Shown: positions 17,414 through 25,791, counted from the stretch's first letter. The stretch is 64,000 bases of DNA from Brachybacterium faecium DSM 4810 (GCA_000023405.1 CP001643.1:1178001-1242000), one strand, 5' to 3'. Notes: a model not told the origin generated them from the letters alone. Made by a program: numbers and translations.

Positions 17414-17896
17414 ATGCACTGTCCGTTCTGCCGCCATTCCGATTCGCGCGTCGTGGACTCGCGCACGTCCGATGATGGCGCGACGATCCGCCGACGCCGC
17501 CAGTGCCCGAACTGCTCGAGGCGGTTCTCCACCTCCGAGACGGCCTCCCTGTCCGTGCTCAAGCGGTCCGGGGTCAGCGAGCCCTTCAGCCGCGCCAAGG
17601 TGATCTCCGGAGTGCGCAAGGCCTGCCAGGGGCGGCCGGTCAGCGACGACCAGCTGGCGATGCTCGCACAGCGGGTGGAGGAGACGATCCGCACCAGCGG
17701 GCTCGCGGAGATCGACGCGCACGAGGTGGGGCTGACGATCCTCCAGCCGCTCCAGGAGCTGGACGTCGTCGCGTACCTGCGCTTCGCGAGCGTCTACCAG
17801 AGCTTCGACTCGCTCGAGGACTTCGAGGCCGCCATCGAACGACTGCGGGCCGAGGGCCCCCGGGGCGCGGCCGTGGCCGCGGAACCGACCTCCTGA
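17414..17896 (+). CDS. nrdR: Transcriptional repressor NrdR
   Basis: Represses ribonucleotide reductase operons according to bound ATP/dATP. The 160-residue protein has the N-terminal zinc ribbon MHCPFCRH ... CPNCSRRF with four cysteines. An ATP-cone follows, beginning [20 protein letters not shown] and ending [13 protein letters not shown]. Length and motifs are typical. lexA - divS - nrdR is a conserved actinobacterial order. NrdR boxes would be at nrd operons elsewhere in the genome; none were noticed here. Confidence 0.96.
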   Translation: MHCPFCRHSDSRVVDSRTSDDGATIRRRRQCPNCSRRFSTSETASLSVLKRSGVSEPFSRAKVISGVRKACQGRPVSDDQLAMLAQRVEETIRTSGLAEIDAHEVGLTILQPLQELDVVAYLRFASVYQSFDSLEDFEAAIERLRAEGPRGAAVAAEPTS

Positions 17897-18054
17897 GAGC
17901 CTCAGGGCACCCGCTCTGCGGGGCGCCCCCGCTGACCGCCCGTAGCGCGGAGCGTGTGCAGGGCTCCGCGCCCTGCCGTGGTGATCCTCCGGTCAGCCGT
18001 CCACGGTCCGTGCCCATTTCGTGGATGTGGTGCAGACGCACCGGATCCTGTGCA

Positions 18055-18128
18055 TAAGATGTCCCTCGTGCGCTCATGCAGCGCACACCTGATCGGCGGT
18101 CGTGGAGGGGAAGCCACGGCCGCCGATC
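18055..18128 (+). ncRNA. Candidate small transcript between nrdR and helR
   Basis: A TAAGAT box at 18055-18060 is followed by a perfect 7-bp hairpin (18068-18086, GTGCGCT/AGCGCAC). A strong 15-bp hairpin at 18091-18128 comes next, with an AGGGGAAG loop. This could be a roughly 65-nt RNA ending at a terminator. No -35 is convincing, and the second hairpin may simply be the helR terminator. Confidence 0.2.
18091..18128. terminator. Terminator hairpin downstream of helR
   Basis: GATCGGCGGTCGTGG pairs with CCACGGCCGCCGATC (one G-T pair), with an 8-nt loop, 27 bases past the helR stop on the minus strand. Confidence 0.7.
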
Positions 18129-18154
18129 CTCGTCTCAGGAGCGGTGCGGCACCC

Positions 18155-20398
18155 TCATCCCGCCACGCCGGCGGGGAGGTCCCGCGCGTGGACCACGCCG
18201 AGGTGCTGCGTCGAGCGGCTCATGGCCACGTACAGGTCGCCGGCGCCGTGGGCGTCGATGAGCTCGGCCGGCTCCACGATCACGACCGCGTCGAACTCGA
18301 GCCCCTTCGCGTCCTGCGCGGTCATCACCGCGATCTCATCGTCCACGCCCGCTGAGCCGGCGCCGATCGCAGGAAGCGCGTCCTGCGAGCGCAGCACCGC
18401 CACGAGATCCCCGACGCGCTCCTCGGCGGCGATCACGGCGATCCGTCCCAGCCGCTCCGCATGCACGCGGGCCACCGCCTCGGCCGTGCGCGAGGAGAGC
18501 GCGGCCGGCTCGGCCCGTTCGATCAGCGGGTCACGGTCCCCCTCACGCACAGAGCTCACCGGCGTGACCGGCAGCTCATGCGCCTGCGCCATCGCCACGG
18601 CTCGGTCCATGATCCGGCTCGGCGTGCGGTAGTTGACGGTCAGGTGCTCGACCTGGAGGCGGTCCTGGATGTACGGGGCCAGCGCTGCGGACCAGGAATC
18701 GGTCCCGCCGGCGGAGGAGGTCTGGGCGACATCTCCCACCACGGTGAAGGACTTCGTGGGCGCACGGCGCATGAGGGCGCGCCAGCTCATCGGGGAGTGC
18801 TCCTGCGCCTCATCGACCACCACGTGACCGTAGGTCCAGCTGCGCTCGGCGGAGGCGCGCTCGGCGAGCGTGCGACCGTCGCGGACCTGGCTGACCTGAT
18901 CGGCCAGGTCCTCGGCCCGGATCATGCCGGAGGTGTCGATATTCTCGATCACCTTGCGCGCGTACTCGACATCCGCCTCGCGACGCTCAGCGCCCTCCCG
19001 AGCACGGGCCTCGGCCGGCGCGGAGTCCTCCCCGAGCAGCTCGGCGACCTCGTCCAGCAGCGGGACGTCCTCGACCGTCCAGGGGGAGTCCTTGGGGCGC
19101 ACCAGCAGGTCCACCCGGTGCGCGAGGGAGCGCGGTGCGGCGGCCCGCAGCCGGTCCTGCCGCGAGAGCAGGATCCGCAGGAAGCCCTGCGGGGTGTAGG
19201 GGAGCCAGGCGAGGTTCAGCTGCCGCTTCACCTCCGGATCGTGGCGGAGGTCGGAGAGCAGGTCGGGCCGGTCCTCCGGCACGATCGTGCTTCCCTGGGC
19301 CCGCAGGGATCGTTCATAGCTCTCCACCAGGCGGTCGAGCGCGGCACGCACGAAGACGTTCCGTGCCGCGTTGTGCGGCTTGTGCGAGGCGCGCGCCTCG
19401 CGGCGCGCGGCGCGCACCGCCTCGCGGGTCAGCGTGACGGGCGTGCCGTCGATGCGGAGGTGCACGTCCTTCTCGGGGAGGATCTGACGCTGCTTGACCG
19501 CGCGGCTGATCAGCTCGGCCATGGCGACGTCGCCCTTGAGGCGGGCCACCTCGTCGTCGTCGTGTAGGAACGTCTCGATCCCCGGGTACAGCTCGCCCGG
19601 GGTGAGCATCACGACGCCCGATTCGCCGAGGCTCGGCAGCACCCGTTCGATGTAGCGCAGGAAGCCGGGGGTGGGCGCCATGATCAGCACGCCCGTGTGC
19701 TCGAGCCGTCGGCGGTGCGTGTACAGCAGGTAGGCGGCGCGGTGCAGCGCGACCGCGGTCTTGCCGGTGCCGGGACCGCCCTGGACCACCATCACGCCGC
19801 GGTTCTCGGAGCGGATGATGCGATCCTGCTCCGCCTGGATGGTCGCGACGATGTCGCCCATGCGGCCGGTGCGCTTGCCCGAGACGGCGGCGAGCAGCGC
19901 GCCCTCGCCCTGGAGGACCACGTCGTGGTCCGGGTCCTCGAGCACCGACTGGTCGAGCACGTCGTCCTCGAGACCCACCACGGTGCGGCCGCGGTTGATC
20001 AGGTGGCGACGCAGCTTCACCGAGAGGCGGTCGGTGCTGGTGGCTCGGTAGAACGCGGCGGCGGCCGGGGCGCGCCAGTCCACGAGCAGCTGCTCGCGCT
20101 CCGGCGTGAACAGCCCGATGCGCCCGATGTAGTGCCGCGCCGCGTCGTCCATGTCCAGGCGACCGAACACCACGCTGCGCGCGACCGAGCGGAGCAGGGC
20201 GAGGCGGTCCTCGTACAGCGCCATGAACGAATCGCGTTCGGAGCGGTTCTGGTGCGTCGAGGCCTGCTGCGAGCCCTGGATCTCATCGAGCTTGCCCTCG
20301 ACCTGGGCGATGAGCTCGTCCAGCCGGCGGTAGAGCCGGTCGGCGTAGTCCTGTTCCCGCGCGATCTCCCGGGCGATCTGTTCCTCAGCGTCGTCCAC
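18155..20398 (-). CDS. helR: HelD/HelR-type RNA polymerase-recycling ATPase (UvrD-like)
   Basis: A 747-residue superfamily 1 helicase-like protein. Actinobacterial (class II) HelD/HelR members bind RNA polymerase rather than DNA, release stalled enzyme, and in some species displace rifamycins. The N-terminal coiled coil (about 1-60, EEQIAREIAREQDYADRLYR) and FGRLDM ... RHYIGRIGL are typical. Walker A is VVQGGPGTGKTAVALHRAAY, and late motifs include VVDEAQEHSPMSW and VEHLTVNYRTP. The GTG at 20398 has GAGGCAGGG upstream; the longer frame to 20527 enters the PAC2 gene's promoter region. It is divergent from the PAC2 gene. No rifamycin-associated element was recognised upstream. Confidence 0.82.
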   Translation of the reverse strand: MDDAEEQIAREIAREQDYADRLYRRLDELIAQVEGKLDEIQGSQQASTHQNRSERDSFMALYEDRLALLRSVARSVVFGRLDMDDAARHYIGRIGLFTPEREQLLVDWRAPAAAAFYRATSTDRLSVKLRRHLINRGRTVVGLEDDVLDQSVLEDPDHDVVLQGEGALLAAVSGKRTGRMGDIVATIQAEQDRIIRSENRGVMVVQGGPGTGKTAVALHRAAYLLYTHRRRLEHTGVLIMAPTPGFLRYIERVLPSLGESGVVMLTPGELYPGIETFLHDDDEVARLKGDVAMAELISRAVKQRQILPEKDVHLRIDGTPVTLTREAVRAARREARASHKPHNAARNVFVRAALDRLVESYERSLRAQGSTIVPEDRPDLLSDLRHDPEVKRQLNLAWLPYTPQGFLRILLSRQDRLRAAAPRSLAHRVDLLVRPKDSPWTVEDVPLLDEVAELLGEDSAPAEARAREGAERREADVEYARKVIENIDTSGMIRAEDLADQVSQVRDGRTLAERASAERSWTYGHVVVDEAQEHSPMSWRALMRRAPTKSFTVVGDVAQTSSAGGTDSWSAALAPYIQDRLQVEHLTVNYRTPSRIMDRAVAMAQAHELPVTPVSSVREGDRDPLIERAEPAALSSRTAEAVARVHAERLGRIAVIAAEERVGDLVAVLRSQDALPAIGAGSAGVDDEIAVMTAQDAKGLEFDAVVIVEPAELIDAHGAGDLYVAMSRSTQHLGVVHARDLPAGVAG

Positions 20399-20476
20399 TG
20401 CCCTGCCTCTCACCCTGTGCGTCGACGTGCCGCGCCGTCGCCCGGCGGACTGCGGGTCGGCGGAGCACAGTGGTCC

Positions 20477-20484
20477 ATTATGGT
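20477..20484. promoter_or_regulatory. Overlapping divergent -10 boxes for helR and the PAC2 gene
   Basis: CATAAT (minus, 20477-20482) and TATGGT (plus, 20479-20484) overlap within CCATTATGG, the only AT-rich stretch between the two genes. The -35 elements are weak. Confidence 0.35.
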
Positions 20485-20550
20485 GGATGGCCCCGGTCCC
20501 GGGCGCCTTCAGGTGACCCGATCCCACTCCGCGCTGAGGGAGGAGCCACG

Positions 20551-21528
20551 ATGCGAGACCCTCGTGATCTGTACAGGTTCGAGTCCACCGAGGTGCTGGA
20601 GGCCGTGCCGCGCACCGGGCTCACGCTCGTGCACGCCCTGCCCGGGATGGTCGACGCAGGCAACGCCTGCCGGATCGCCTCCACCTACCTCCGCGACGAG
20701 CTGCGCCACCTGCGGCTGGTCAGCTTCGAGACCGACGAGCTCGTCGACTACCGCGGCGCCCGCCCGCACGCGACCTTCGACGGGACCTCCTTCACGGAGG
20801 TGGAGATCCCGGAGCTGACCCTCTCTCTCATGTACGACGAGAGGGATCGCCCCTTCCTGTTCCTCGACGGCCCCGAGCCCGATCTGCAGTGGCGCCGGCT
20901 GGCGGAGGCGCTGATCGACCTCGTGGAGTACTTCGAGGTCGAGCGGATCGTGGGCATCCAGGCGGTGCCGATGGCGGTGCCCCACACCCGTCCGATCGGT
21001 CTGTTCGCCCATGCCAACGACCCGTCGCTGCTGGGGTCCCCGCGCACCGGTGCCACGCCGGCCCCGGGCACGGAGCCGTCGCCGGGGGAGGAGGGGACCG
21101 CCGAGATGGTGATCCCGGCGGCGTTCAGCACGCTGCTCGAGCACCGGCTGGGCAGGGCGGGCCACCCGGCGATGGGCTACGCCGCGCAGGTCCCGCACTA
21201 TCTGGCCCGGACGGACTTCCCGGCCGGCGCCCTCGCGCTGCTGCGCCGGGTCAGCGAGGCGGCCGAGCTCGATCTGCCGCTGGTCCACCTGGGCGATCTC
21301 ACCGACGCGGCCACCGTCGCCCTCCAGGGGACCCTCGCCCAGAACGGGGAGGTGCGCCAGATCGTCGGCGCTCTCGAGGAGCAGTACGACGCGATGGGCG
21401 AGGGTGAGGAGTCCTCCCCGCTGGCCACCCACATGGATCTGCCCACGGCGGAGGAGATCGGGGAGCACTTCGAGCGCTTCCTCGCCGATCACGACGGCGG
21501 CTCACCGGACGATCCGCCCACGCTCTGA
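20551..21528 (+). CDS. PAC2 family protein
   Basis: A 325-residue protein with the PAC2 (proteasome assembly chaperone 2-like) fold, widespread in actinobacteria. Typical blocks are LVHALPGMVDAGNACRIAS, FLFLDGPEPDLQWRRLAEAL, VERIVGIQAVPMAVPHTRP and MGYAAQVPHYLARTDFPAGA. Its role in bacteria is not established, and an assembly or ATP-grasp-associated function is only suggested. A GGGAGGAG site at 20538-20545 supports the ATG at 20551. It stands alone, divergent from helR and 0.3 kb before the cold-shock gene. Confidence 0.85.
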   Translation: MRDPRDLYRFESTEVLEAVPRTGLTLVHALPGMVDAGNACRIASTYLRDELRHLRLVSFETDELVDYRGARPHATFDGTSFTEVEIPELTLSLMYDERDRPFLFLDGPEPDLQWRRLAEALIDLVEYFEVERIVGIQAVPMAVPHTRPIGLFAHANDPSLLGSPRTGATPAPGTEPSPGEEGTAEMVIPAAFSTLLEHRLGRAGHPAMGYAAQVPHYLARTDFPAGALALLRRVSEAAELDLPLVHLGDLTDAATVALQGTLAQNGEVRQIVGALEEQYDAMGEGEESSPLATHMDLPTAEEIGEHFERFLADHDGGSPDDPPTL

Positions 21529-21625
21529 GCCTCATCGGTGCTGCGACGGGCCCCCGCGACCCCTCCGTGCGGCGCCTGCGACCCCAGTTCGTTACGGCTT
21601 CGTGATCCGCTCGGGGCGGACGCCG

Positions 21626-21654
21626 TGTGAACCGGACCACGATCGTGACAGAAT
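21626..21654 (+). promoter_or_regulatory. Putative promoter of the cold-shock gene
   Basis: TGTGAA (21626-21631), 17 nt, CAGAAT (21649-21654). It would give a leader of about 160 nt, long as in cspA-type mRNAs. Confidence 0.35.
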
Positions 21655-21772
21655 GGCGGCGTTGCGGTGATGCAGGTCCAGCAGGACAGTCCGACGACGG
21701 TGCCTCGGCACGCAGTACGGCACGCACCAATGCGCCACCCGCTCCGGCGGGGGACGGCTTCACGCGGCACCG

Positions 21773-21791
21773 CGATCGCGTCGTGCGATCG
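21773..21791 (+). promoter_or_regulatory. Leader hairpin upstream of the cold-shock RBS
   Basis: Perfect 7-bp stem CGATCGC / GCGATCG with a 5-nt loop, 15 nt before the AGAAGG ribosome-binding site. A possible temperature-responsive element. Confidence 0.4.
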
Positions 21792-21819
21792 ATGAAGGAC
21801 GACACAGAAGGTGACAGGT

Positions 21820-22023
21820 ATGGCACAGGGCTCGGTCAAGTGGTTCAACGCCGAAAAGGGCTACGGATTCATCGAGATCGACGGAGGCGGCGCAGACGTC
21901 TTCGTGCATCACAGCAAGATCGACATGGACGGATACCGCGCCCTCGACGAGGGTCAGCGTGTGGAGTTCGAGGTCAGCCAGGGTGACAAGGGCCCGCAGG
22001 CCGAGCAGGTCCGTCCTCTCTGA
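21820..22023 (+). CDS. cspA: Cold-shock domain protein
   Basis: A 67-residue single OB-fold nucleic-acid chaperone. It has RNP1 KGYGFIEI and RNP2 VFVHHS, preceded by the invariant [10 protein letters not shown]. The ATG at 21820 is served by AGAAGG at 21807-21812; a GTG at 21811 is in frame but overlaps that site. The leader is long and structured. A strong hairpin terminates the transcript. Confidence 0.95.
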   Translation: MAQGSVKWFNAEKGYGFIEIDGGGADVFVHHSKIDMDGYRALDEGQRVEFEVSQGDKGPQAEQVRPL

Positions 22024-22046
22024 CCCACGGCACTCAGCCCACAGCA

Positions 22047-22083
22047 CGGACCGGGCAGGAGCATCGCGCTCCTGCCCGGTCCG
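22047..22083. terminator. Strong bidirectional terminator
   Basis: Perfect 16-bp stem CGGACCGGGCAGGAGC / GCTCCTGCCCGGTCCG with a 5-nt loop, between the convergent cold-shock and spermidine-synthase-like genes. Confidence 0.85.
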
Positions 22084-22098
22084 TCGTCGTGAGAGGGG

Positions 22099-22950
22099 TC
22101 AGCGCGCCTCGAGGACGCGCCCGGCCCGTGCGAGCGCCTCGACCTGGGCGGGCCGCGCCAGGCGTACGGAGACCGCATCCGAGCGCAGGTCCCGGTCGAT
22201 GCCCTCGGGCAGCGGCCGGCGCGAGGCGAGCAGCACGCAGTTCCCGCGACGCTTGCCCGAGAGGTGCGCCGGTTCGGCGATGACGCCGACGTGCGGGAAC
22301 ACCGCAGAGAGGGTCGCGACCTCGTCCGCCATCATCCCGGTGCCCGGAGGTGCCGCGCAGTTGGCCAGATAGAGCCCGCCCTCGCGCAGAACGCGATCGG
22401 CGTGGGAGGCGGCCTGGACCGTGGTGAGCTCCTCCGGGGTCACCGACCCGCTGAAGACGTCGCGCACCAGGACGTCGAAACGGTCGTCGCGCCAGGACCC
22501 GAGCGCGCTGAGCGCGTCGTCGACGCGCAGCCGCAGCTGCGGCGAGCGGGGGAGATCGAACCACTCCCGCACCTTCTCGGCCAGCAGCGCGTCGATCTCG
22601 ACCACGACCTGCCGTGAGCGGGGGTGCCGGGCCGTGACGGCCCGCGGCAGGGAGCAGCCGCCGCCGCCGAGATGGGCGAGCTGCGGGACGGGAGGGGAAC
22701 CGTCCCGCCCGACCGCATCGGCCGCGTCGAGGTGGCGATCGATCACCAGCAGCATCCAGCGCATGTACTCGAACACCAGGTGCTCGGGATCCGGGTGGAG
22801 GTGCGAGGAGGGGACCCCGTTCACGTCCAGCAGCACCGACCCGTCGTTCTCCAGGGTCAACCGGGCGCTCCCGGTGGAGAGGGGGATCGAGGTGTCGAGC
22901 GGGCCGAGGTGCACGAAGGCAGCGCGGCGCGAGCGGTCGCGGCGGGACAT
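22099..22950 (-). CDS. Spermidine synthase-like methyltransferase-fold protein
   Basis: A 283-residue protein with the polyamine-synthase Rossmann fold. It has LGGGGCSLPRAV for the glycine-rich nucleotide loop, VVVEIDALL for the acidic strand, DALSAL, and the catalytic-site region DVLVRDVFSG. The acidic residue equivalent to the spermidine synthase gate-keeper Asp appears as RDVF rather than a clear D-x-x-D, so real aminopropyl transfer is uncertain. Many actinobacteria have such orphan proteins without polyamine genes nearby. The frame is open to 23103, but the ATG at 22950 directly follows a TACAGT box by 6 nt. Confidence 0.72.
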   Translation of the reverse strand: MSRRDRSRRAAFVHLGPLDTSIPLSTGSARLTLENDGSVLLDVNGVPSSHLHPDPEHLVFEYMRWMLLVIDRHLDAADAVGRDGSPPVPQLAHLGGGGCSLPRAVTARHPRSRQVVVEIDALLAEKVREWFDLPRSPQLRLRVDDALSALGSWRDDRFDVLVRDVFSGSVTPEELTTVQAASHADRVLREGGLYLANCAAPPGTGMMADEVATLSAVFPHVGVIAEPAHLSGKRRGNCVLLASRRPLPEGIDRDLRSDAVSVRLARPAQVEALARAGRVLEAR

Positions 22951-22956
22951 CGCCCC

Positions 22957-22962
22957 ACTGTA
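22957..22962 (-). promoter_or_regulatory. -10 box of leaderless spermidine-synthase-like gene
   Basis: On the minus strand TACAGT lies 6 nt before the ATG at 22950, with no Shine-Dalgarno. Confidence 0.5.
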
Positions 22963-23176
22963 GGAGATCCCCGCTCCCGTGCCCCCGCCCCGCGCCCCCG
23001 CGGACCCTGAGCCGCCGGTGCGCCTCGCGCCGCCGGAGCTGAGCACCGTTCCTCCCCACGGGTGCCTCCTCCACAGGCGGGGGAGCGCGGCGTCATCTGT
23101 CACACCCCGCGCCTAGCGTTCGGGGGACAGGGATGGCGCAGACGCCGCTCTCCCACGTACGCGGAGGAGGAGACCG

Positions 23177-23665
23177 ATGAACCGTACGATGCCCCGTCGA
23201 CACGGAGCCTCGGCGCTCGCCGGCACCGATGCCCGTGCCCTGCGCCGGCGTCTGGCCCTGCTCGACCAGGACCAGGCCGACCTCGAACGCGCTCGAGAAC
23301 TGCTGCGTCAGGGCCGTCTCCTGGCCGCGGAGGATCCTCGTGAGGCCTTCGAGCTCGTGCACCGGGCCGCTCTGCGCGGCGCGGGGGTGCTGGTCGCCCG
23401 CGCCAACCGCGAGCGCCGACGGGCTCTGCCGCTGAACGTGTGGCTCGCTCTGGAGCGGCTCGGCGGGCAGGATGCCGAGCGTGCCGAGAGCCTGGCACCG
23501 CTGGTCGCCGAACGGATGCGGCTGGACCGGAACGCGGCGGCCCGCCCCGACCCGGAGCTGCTGAGCACGCATCTCGCCCAGACCTCCGCGCACCTCGATC
23601 TCGTCGCCGAGCGCCTGCTCGAGGATCTGCCGACCCACCTCACCGACCTCGCCGAGGCCGGGTGA
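23177..23665 (+). CDS. SAV_6107-type HEPN domain protein
   Basis: A 162-residue, almost wholly helical protein resembling the SAV_6107 HEPN family of actinobacteria. A typical stretch is DPREAFELVHRAALRGAGVLVA. HEPN folds often bind nucleotides or act as RNases, but the classical RxxxxH catalytic motif is not evident, so no activity is claimed. GGAGGAGG at 23163-23170 precedes the ATG at 23177. A TAGCGT box near 23113 may be its promoter. It lies 0.2 kb before dinB, on the same strand, a neighbourhood shared by other actinobacteria. Confidence 0.68.
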   Translation: MNRTMPRRHGASALAGTDARALRRRLALLDQDQADLERARELLRQGRLLAAEDPREAFELVHRAALRGAGVLVARANRERRRALPLNVWLALERLGGQDAERAESLAPLVAERMRLDRNAAARPDPELLSTHLAQTSAHLDLVAERLLEDLPTHLTDLAEAG

Positions 23666-23832
23666 CGTCTCGGGACGGGGCCCTCACCGCGACGGCGACG
23701 TGTCCACGTGACCTCCGGCGGCGCCGCGACGAGCCGGCGCAGGCGGCTTCGCACGGCGCCTCCACGGGGCGGCGCGAGTGACGCCGGCCCGCGTCGCCGC
23801 GGCTCCGCCCCGGGAGGGCCGGTCGCCCCGGG

Positions 23833-23838
23833 TACAGT
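23833..23838 (+). promoter_or_regulatory. -10 box of dinB promoter
   Basis: TACAGT lies 21 nt before the dinB ATG. The preceding GGCCGGTC, 8 nt upstream, partly resembles the RecA-NDp motif (TGTCRGTG) but has several mismatches. No LexA box is present. Confidence 0.4.
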
Positions 23839-23859
23839 GCCTGCGCGAGGGAGGTGGCG

Positions 23860-25128
23860 ATGACCATGCACGGTGGAGCGGAAGCGGGGGAGGAGATCCC
23901 CGGGATCCTGCACCTGGACATGGATGCCTTCTTCGCCTCCATCGAGGTGCGGGACGACCCGGGCCTCGAGGGGCTGCCCGTCGTGGTGGGCGGAGCGGGC
24001 GCCCGCGGCGTGGTCGCCGCCGCCAGCTATCCGGCCCGCACCCGGGGCATCCGCTCGGCGATGCCGATGGCGAGCGCCCGACGGCTCGCACCGGATCTCG
24101 TCATCGTGCCTCCACGGATCGACCACTACCGCCAGGTCTCCGCCCAGGTGATGCAGCTGCTCGGGGACGTCGTCGCCGAGACCGAGCAGATCAGCGTCGA
24201 CGAGGCGTTCCTCGACGTGCGCGGCGCCCGGCGCCTCTTCGGCCCTCCGGAGCAGATCGCACAGCTGCTGCGCCGGCGGATCCGTGAGGAGCTCGGCCTG
24301 CCCAGCTCGGTGGGGGGCTCCGTCTCCCGCGCCGTCGCGAAGATCGCCTCCGCCCAGGCCAAACCCGACGGCATGCTCATCGTCCCCGCGGAGCGCACCG
24401 CCGAGTTCCTCGCCCCGCTGTCGGTCGCGGTGATCTCCGGCGTCGGCCCCAAGGCGCAGGAGGCCCTCGCCCGGATCGGGGTGCGCACCATCGGGCAGCT
24501 GCGGGAGATCCCCCGCTCGACCCTCGCGCGCGCTCTCGGGCCGCGCGCTCCCGAGATCGCCGCCCTGGCCGACGGCAGCGACCGCACCGGTCTCGGGCAC
24601 CGCGCCCGCGACCGCTCGCTGGGAACCGAGCGCACCTGGGATGAGGACCTCACCGACCCGGACGAGGTGCGCCGGCGCATCACCACGATGGCCGACGACG
24701 TGGCCCGGCAGCTGCGGCGCAGCGGCTTCGTGGCACGCACCGTCGTGCTCAAGCTCCGCGCCCCGGACGGCACCACCCTGACCCGGTCCTCCACCATGGA
24801 CCAGCCCACCGCGAGCGGTGAACGCCTGCGCAGCCAGGTCATCCCCCTCTGGGAGCGGGAGCGGCCGGCGATGCCCCGCCTCCGCCTCGCCGGGGTCCGC
24901 GTCTCGCACCTCGAGCCCGGGGAGGGAGCATTCATGCAGTCCGAGCTGACCGCACGGTCGGCAGGGTGGCAGGACCTGGAGACGGCGATGGACCGGGCGC
25001 TCGAGCGTTTCGGCTCCGCGAGCCTCGGCCGGGGATCGACGCTCTCCTCCGCGACGGATCAAGCGCGACGGCCTGGAACGGAGCCCGGGGAGCAGGACGA
25101 CGGGCCTGCGCGGCGGCTCGGACGGTGA
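23860..25128 (+). CDS. dinB: DNA polymerase IV (Y family)
   Basis: Error-prone translesion polymerase of the Y family. The 422-residue protein has LHLDMDAFFASIEV with the first metal-binding Asp, YPARTRGIRSAMPM in the fingers, and the catalytic SVDEAFLDV. The palm motif VSRAVAKIASAQAKPDGM and helix-hairpin-helix segments follow. The usual GVSxNK loop reads GGSVSRAVAK, a modest divergence. It lacks an obvious C-terminal beta-clamp motif; the tail is a low-complexity Arg/Gly/Asp-rich stretch. GGGAGG at 23849-23854 supports the ATG at 23860. It may be DinB1- or DinB2-like. Confidence 0.9.
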   Translation: MTMHGGAEAGEEIPGILHLDMDAFFASIEVRDDPGLEGLPVVVGGAGARGVVAAASYPARTRGIRSAMPMASARRLAPDLVIVPPRIDHYRQVSAQVMQLLGDVVAETEQISVDEAFLDVRGARRLFGPPEQIAQLLRRRIREELGLPSSVGGSVSRAVAKIASAQAKPDGMLIVPAERTAEFLAPLSVAVISGVGPKAQEALARIGVRTIGQLREIPRSTLARALGPRAPEIAALADGSDRTGLGHRARDRSLGTERTWDEDLTDPDEVRRRITTMADDVARQLRRSGFVARTVVLKLRAPDGTTLTRSSTMDQPTASGERLRSQVIPLWERERPAMPRLRLAGVRVSHLEPGEGAFMQSELTARSAGWQDLETAMDRALERFGSASLGRGSTLSSATDQARRPGTEPGEQDDGPARRLGR

Positions 25129-25213
25129 GTGCAGGGACTCGGTCGGTGAACGCTGCGCGCACCGCGGTGGTGATGCGGGACCTCCGCGGTTCCCATTACC
25201 CAGGAAGACGCTC

Positions 25214-25219
25214 TAAACT
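25214..25219 (+). promoter_or_regulatory. -10 box for DUF3040 gene
   Basis: TAAACT in an otherwise GC-rich gap. It predicts a leader of about 80 nt to the ATG at 25306. Confidence 0.4.
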
Positions 25220-25305
25220 GGAGGGACCGCCGACGAGGGCATGAACTCGTCGCACGGTGAAGTGGCGCCGACCGGCGCGAGAGGACGGGGACAAGGAGCG
25301 GGATC

Positions 25306-25716
25306 ATGCCGCTGTCTGAACACGAGCAGAAGATGCTCGACGAGATGGAGCGTCAGCTCTTCGCCGACGATCCGCGCCTCGCACGAGCTTTCGCACCGAC
25401 GAAGCAGCCGCGACGTAGTCGCAGCGGGCGACGCATCCTGATCGGCCTGGGTGCCGTGATCGTGGGTCTCGGCGTCCTGGTTCTCGCCGTGAGCCTTCCT
25501 GCCGTCTGGCTCGGAGTGATCGCCTTCATCGGCATGCTCGCCGGGGCGGTCTACGCGATCACCTCCCCCGGGGGCTCGTCCGAGGGCAAGGGATCCGGCG
25601 GCGGCCACGGAGGTGGTTCCGGGCCCACCGCACCCCGCAGCGACGACGGCAGCACCTTCATGCGCAAGATGGAGGAGCGCTGGGAGAGGCGCGCAGGGGA
25701 CGACCCCCGCTTCTGA
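25306..25716 (+). CDS. DUF3040 membrane protein
   Basis: A 136-residue actinobacterial DUF3040 protein. The signature MPLSEHEQKMLDEMERQLFA opens it, followed by FADDPRLARAF. Two adjacent membrane helices follow (about 46-66 and 68-86), then a Gly/Ser-rich linker and the charged ending MRKMEERWERR. Its function is unknown. Family members usually lie directly upstream of mraZ and the dcw cluster, as here. AAGGAG at 25293-25298 precedes the ATG. A strong terminator separates it from mraZ. Confidence 0.88.
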   Translation: MPLSEHEQKMLDEMERQLFADDPRLARAFAPTKQPRRSRSGRRILIGLGAVIVGLGVLVLAVSLPAVWLGVIAFIGMLAGAVYAITSPGGSSEGKGSGGGHGGGSGPTAPRSDDGSTFMRKMEERWERRAGDDPRF

Positions 25717-25791
25717 GCGGTCCGCCGCACAACGGGCCGGCCGGCCGCGCCGCTCTGCGCTGAGAACCGCCCGCGCTTCCCGTCCTCACCC

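Noticed and set aside
20399..20550. Rifamycin-associated element upstream of helR
   Set aside because: No long inverted repeat of the described type could be found in the intergenic region.
23820..23860. LexA box for dinB
   Set aside because: No GAAC-N4-GTTC palindrome is present. Only a weak RecA-NDp-like match was found.
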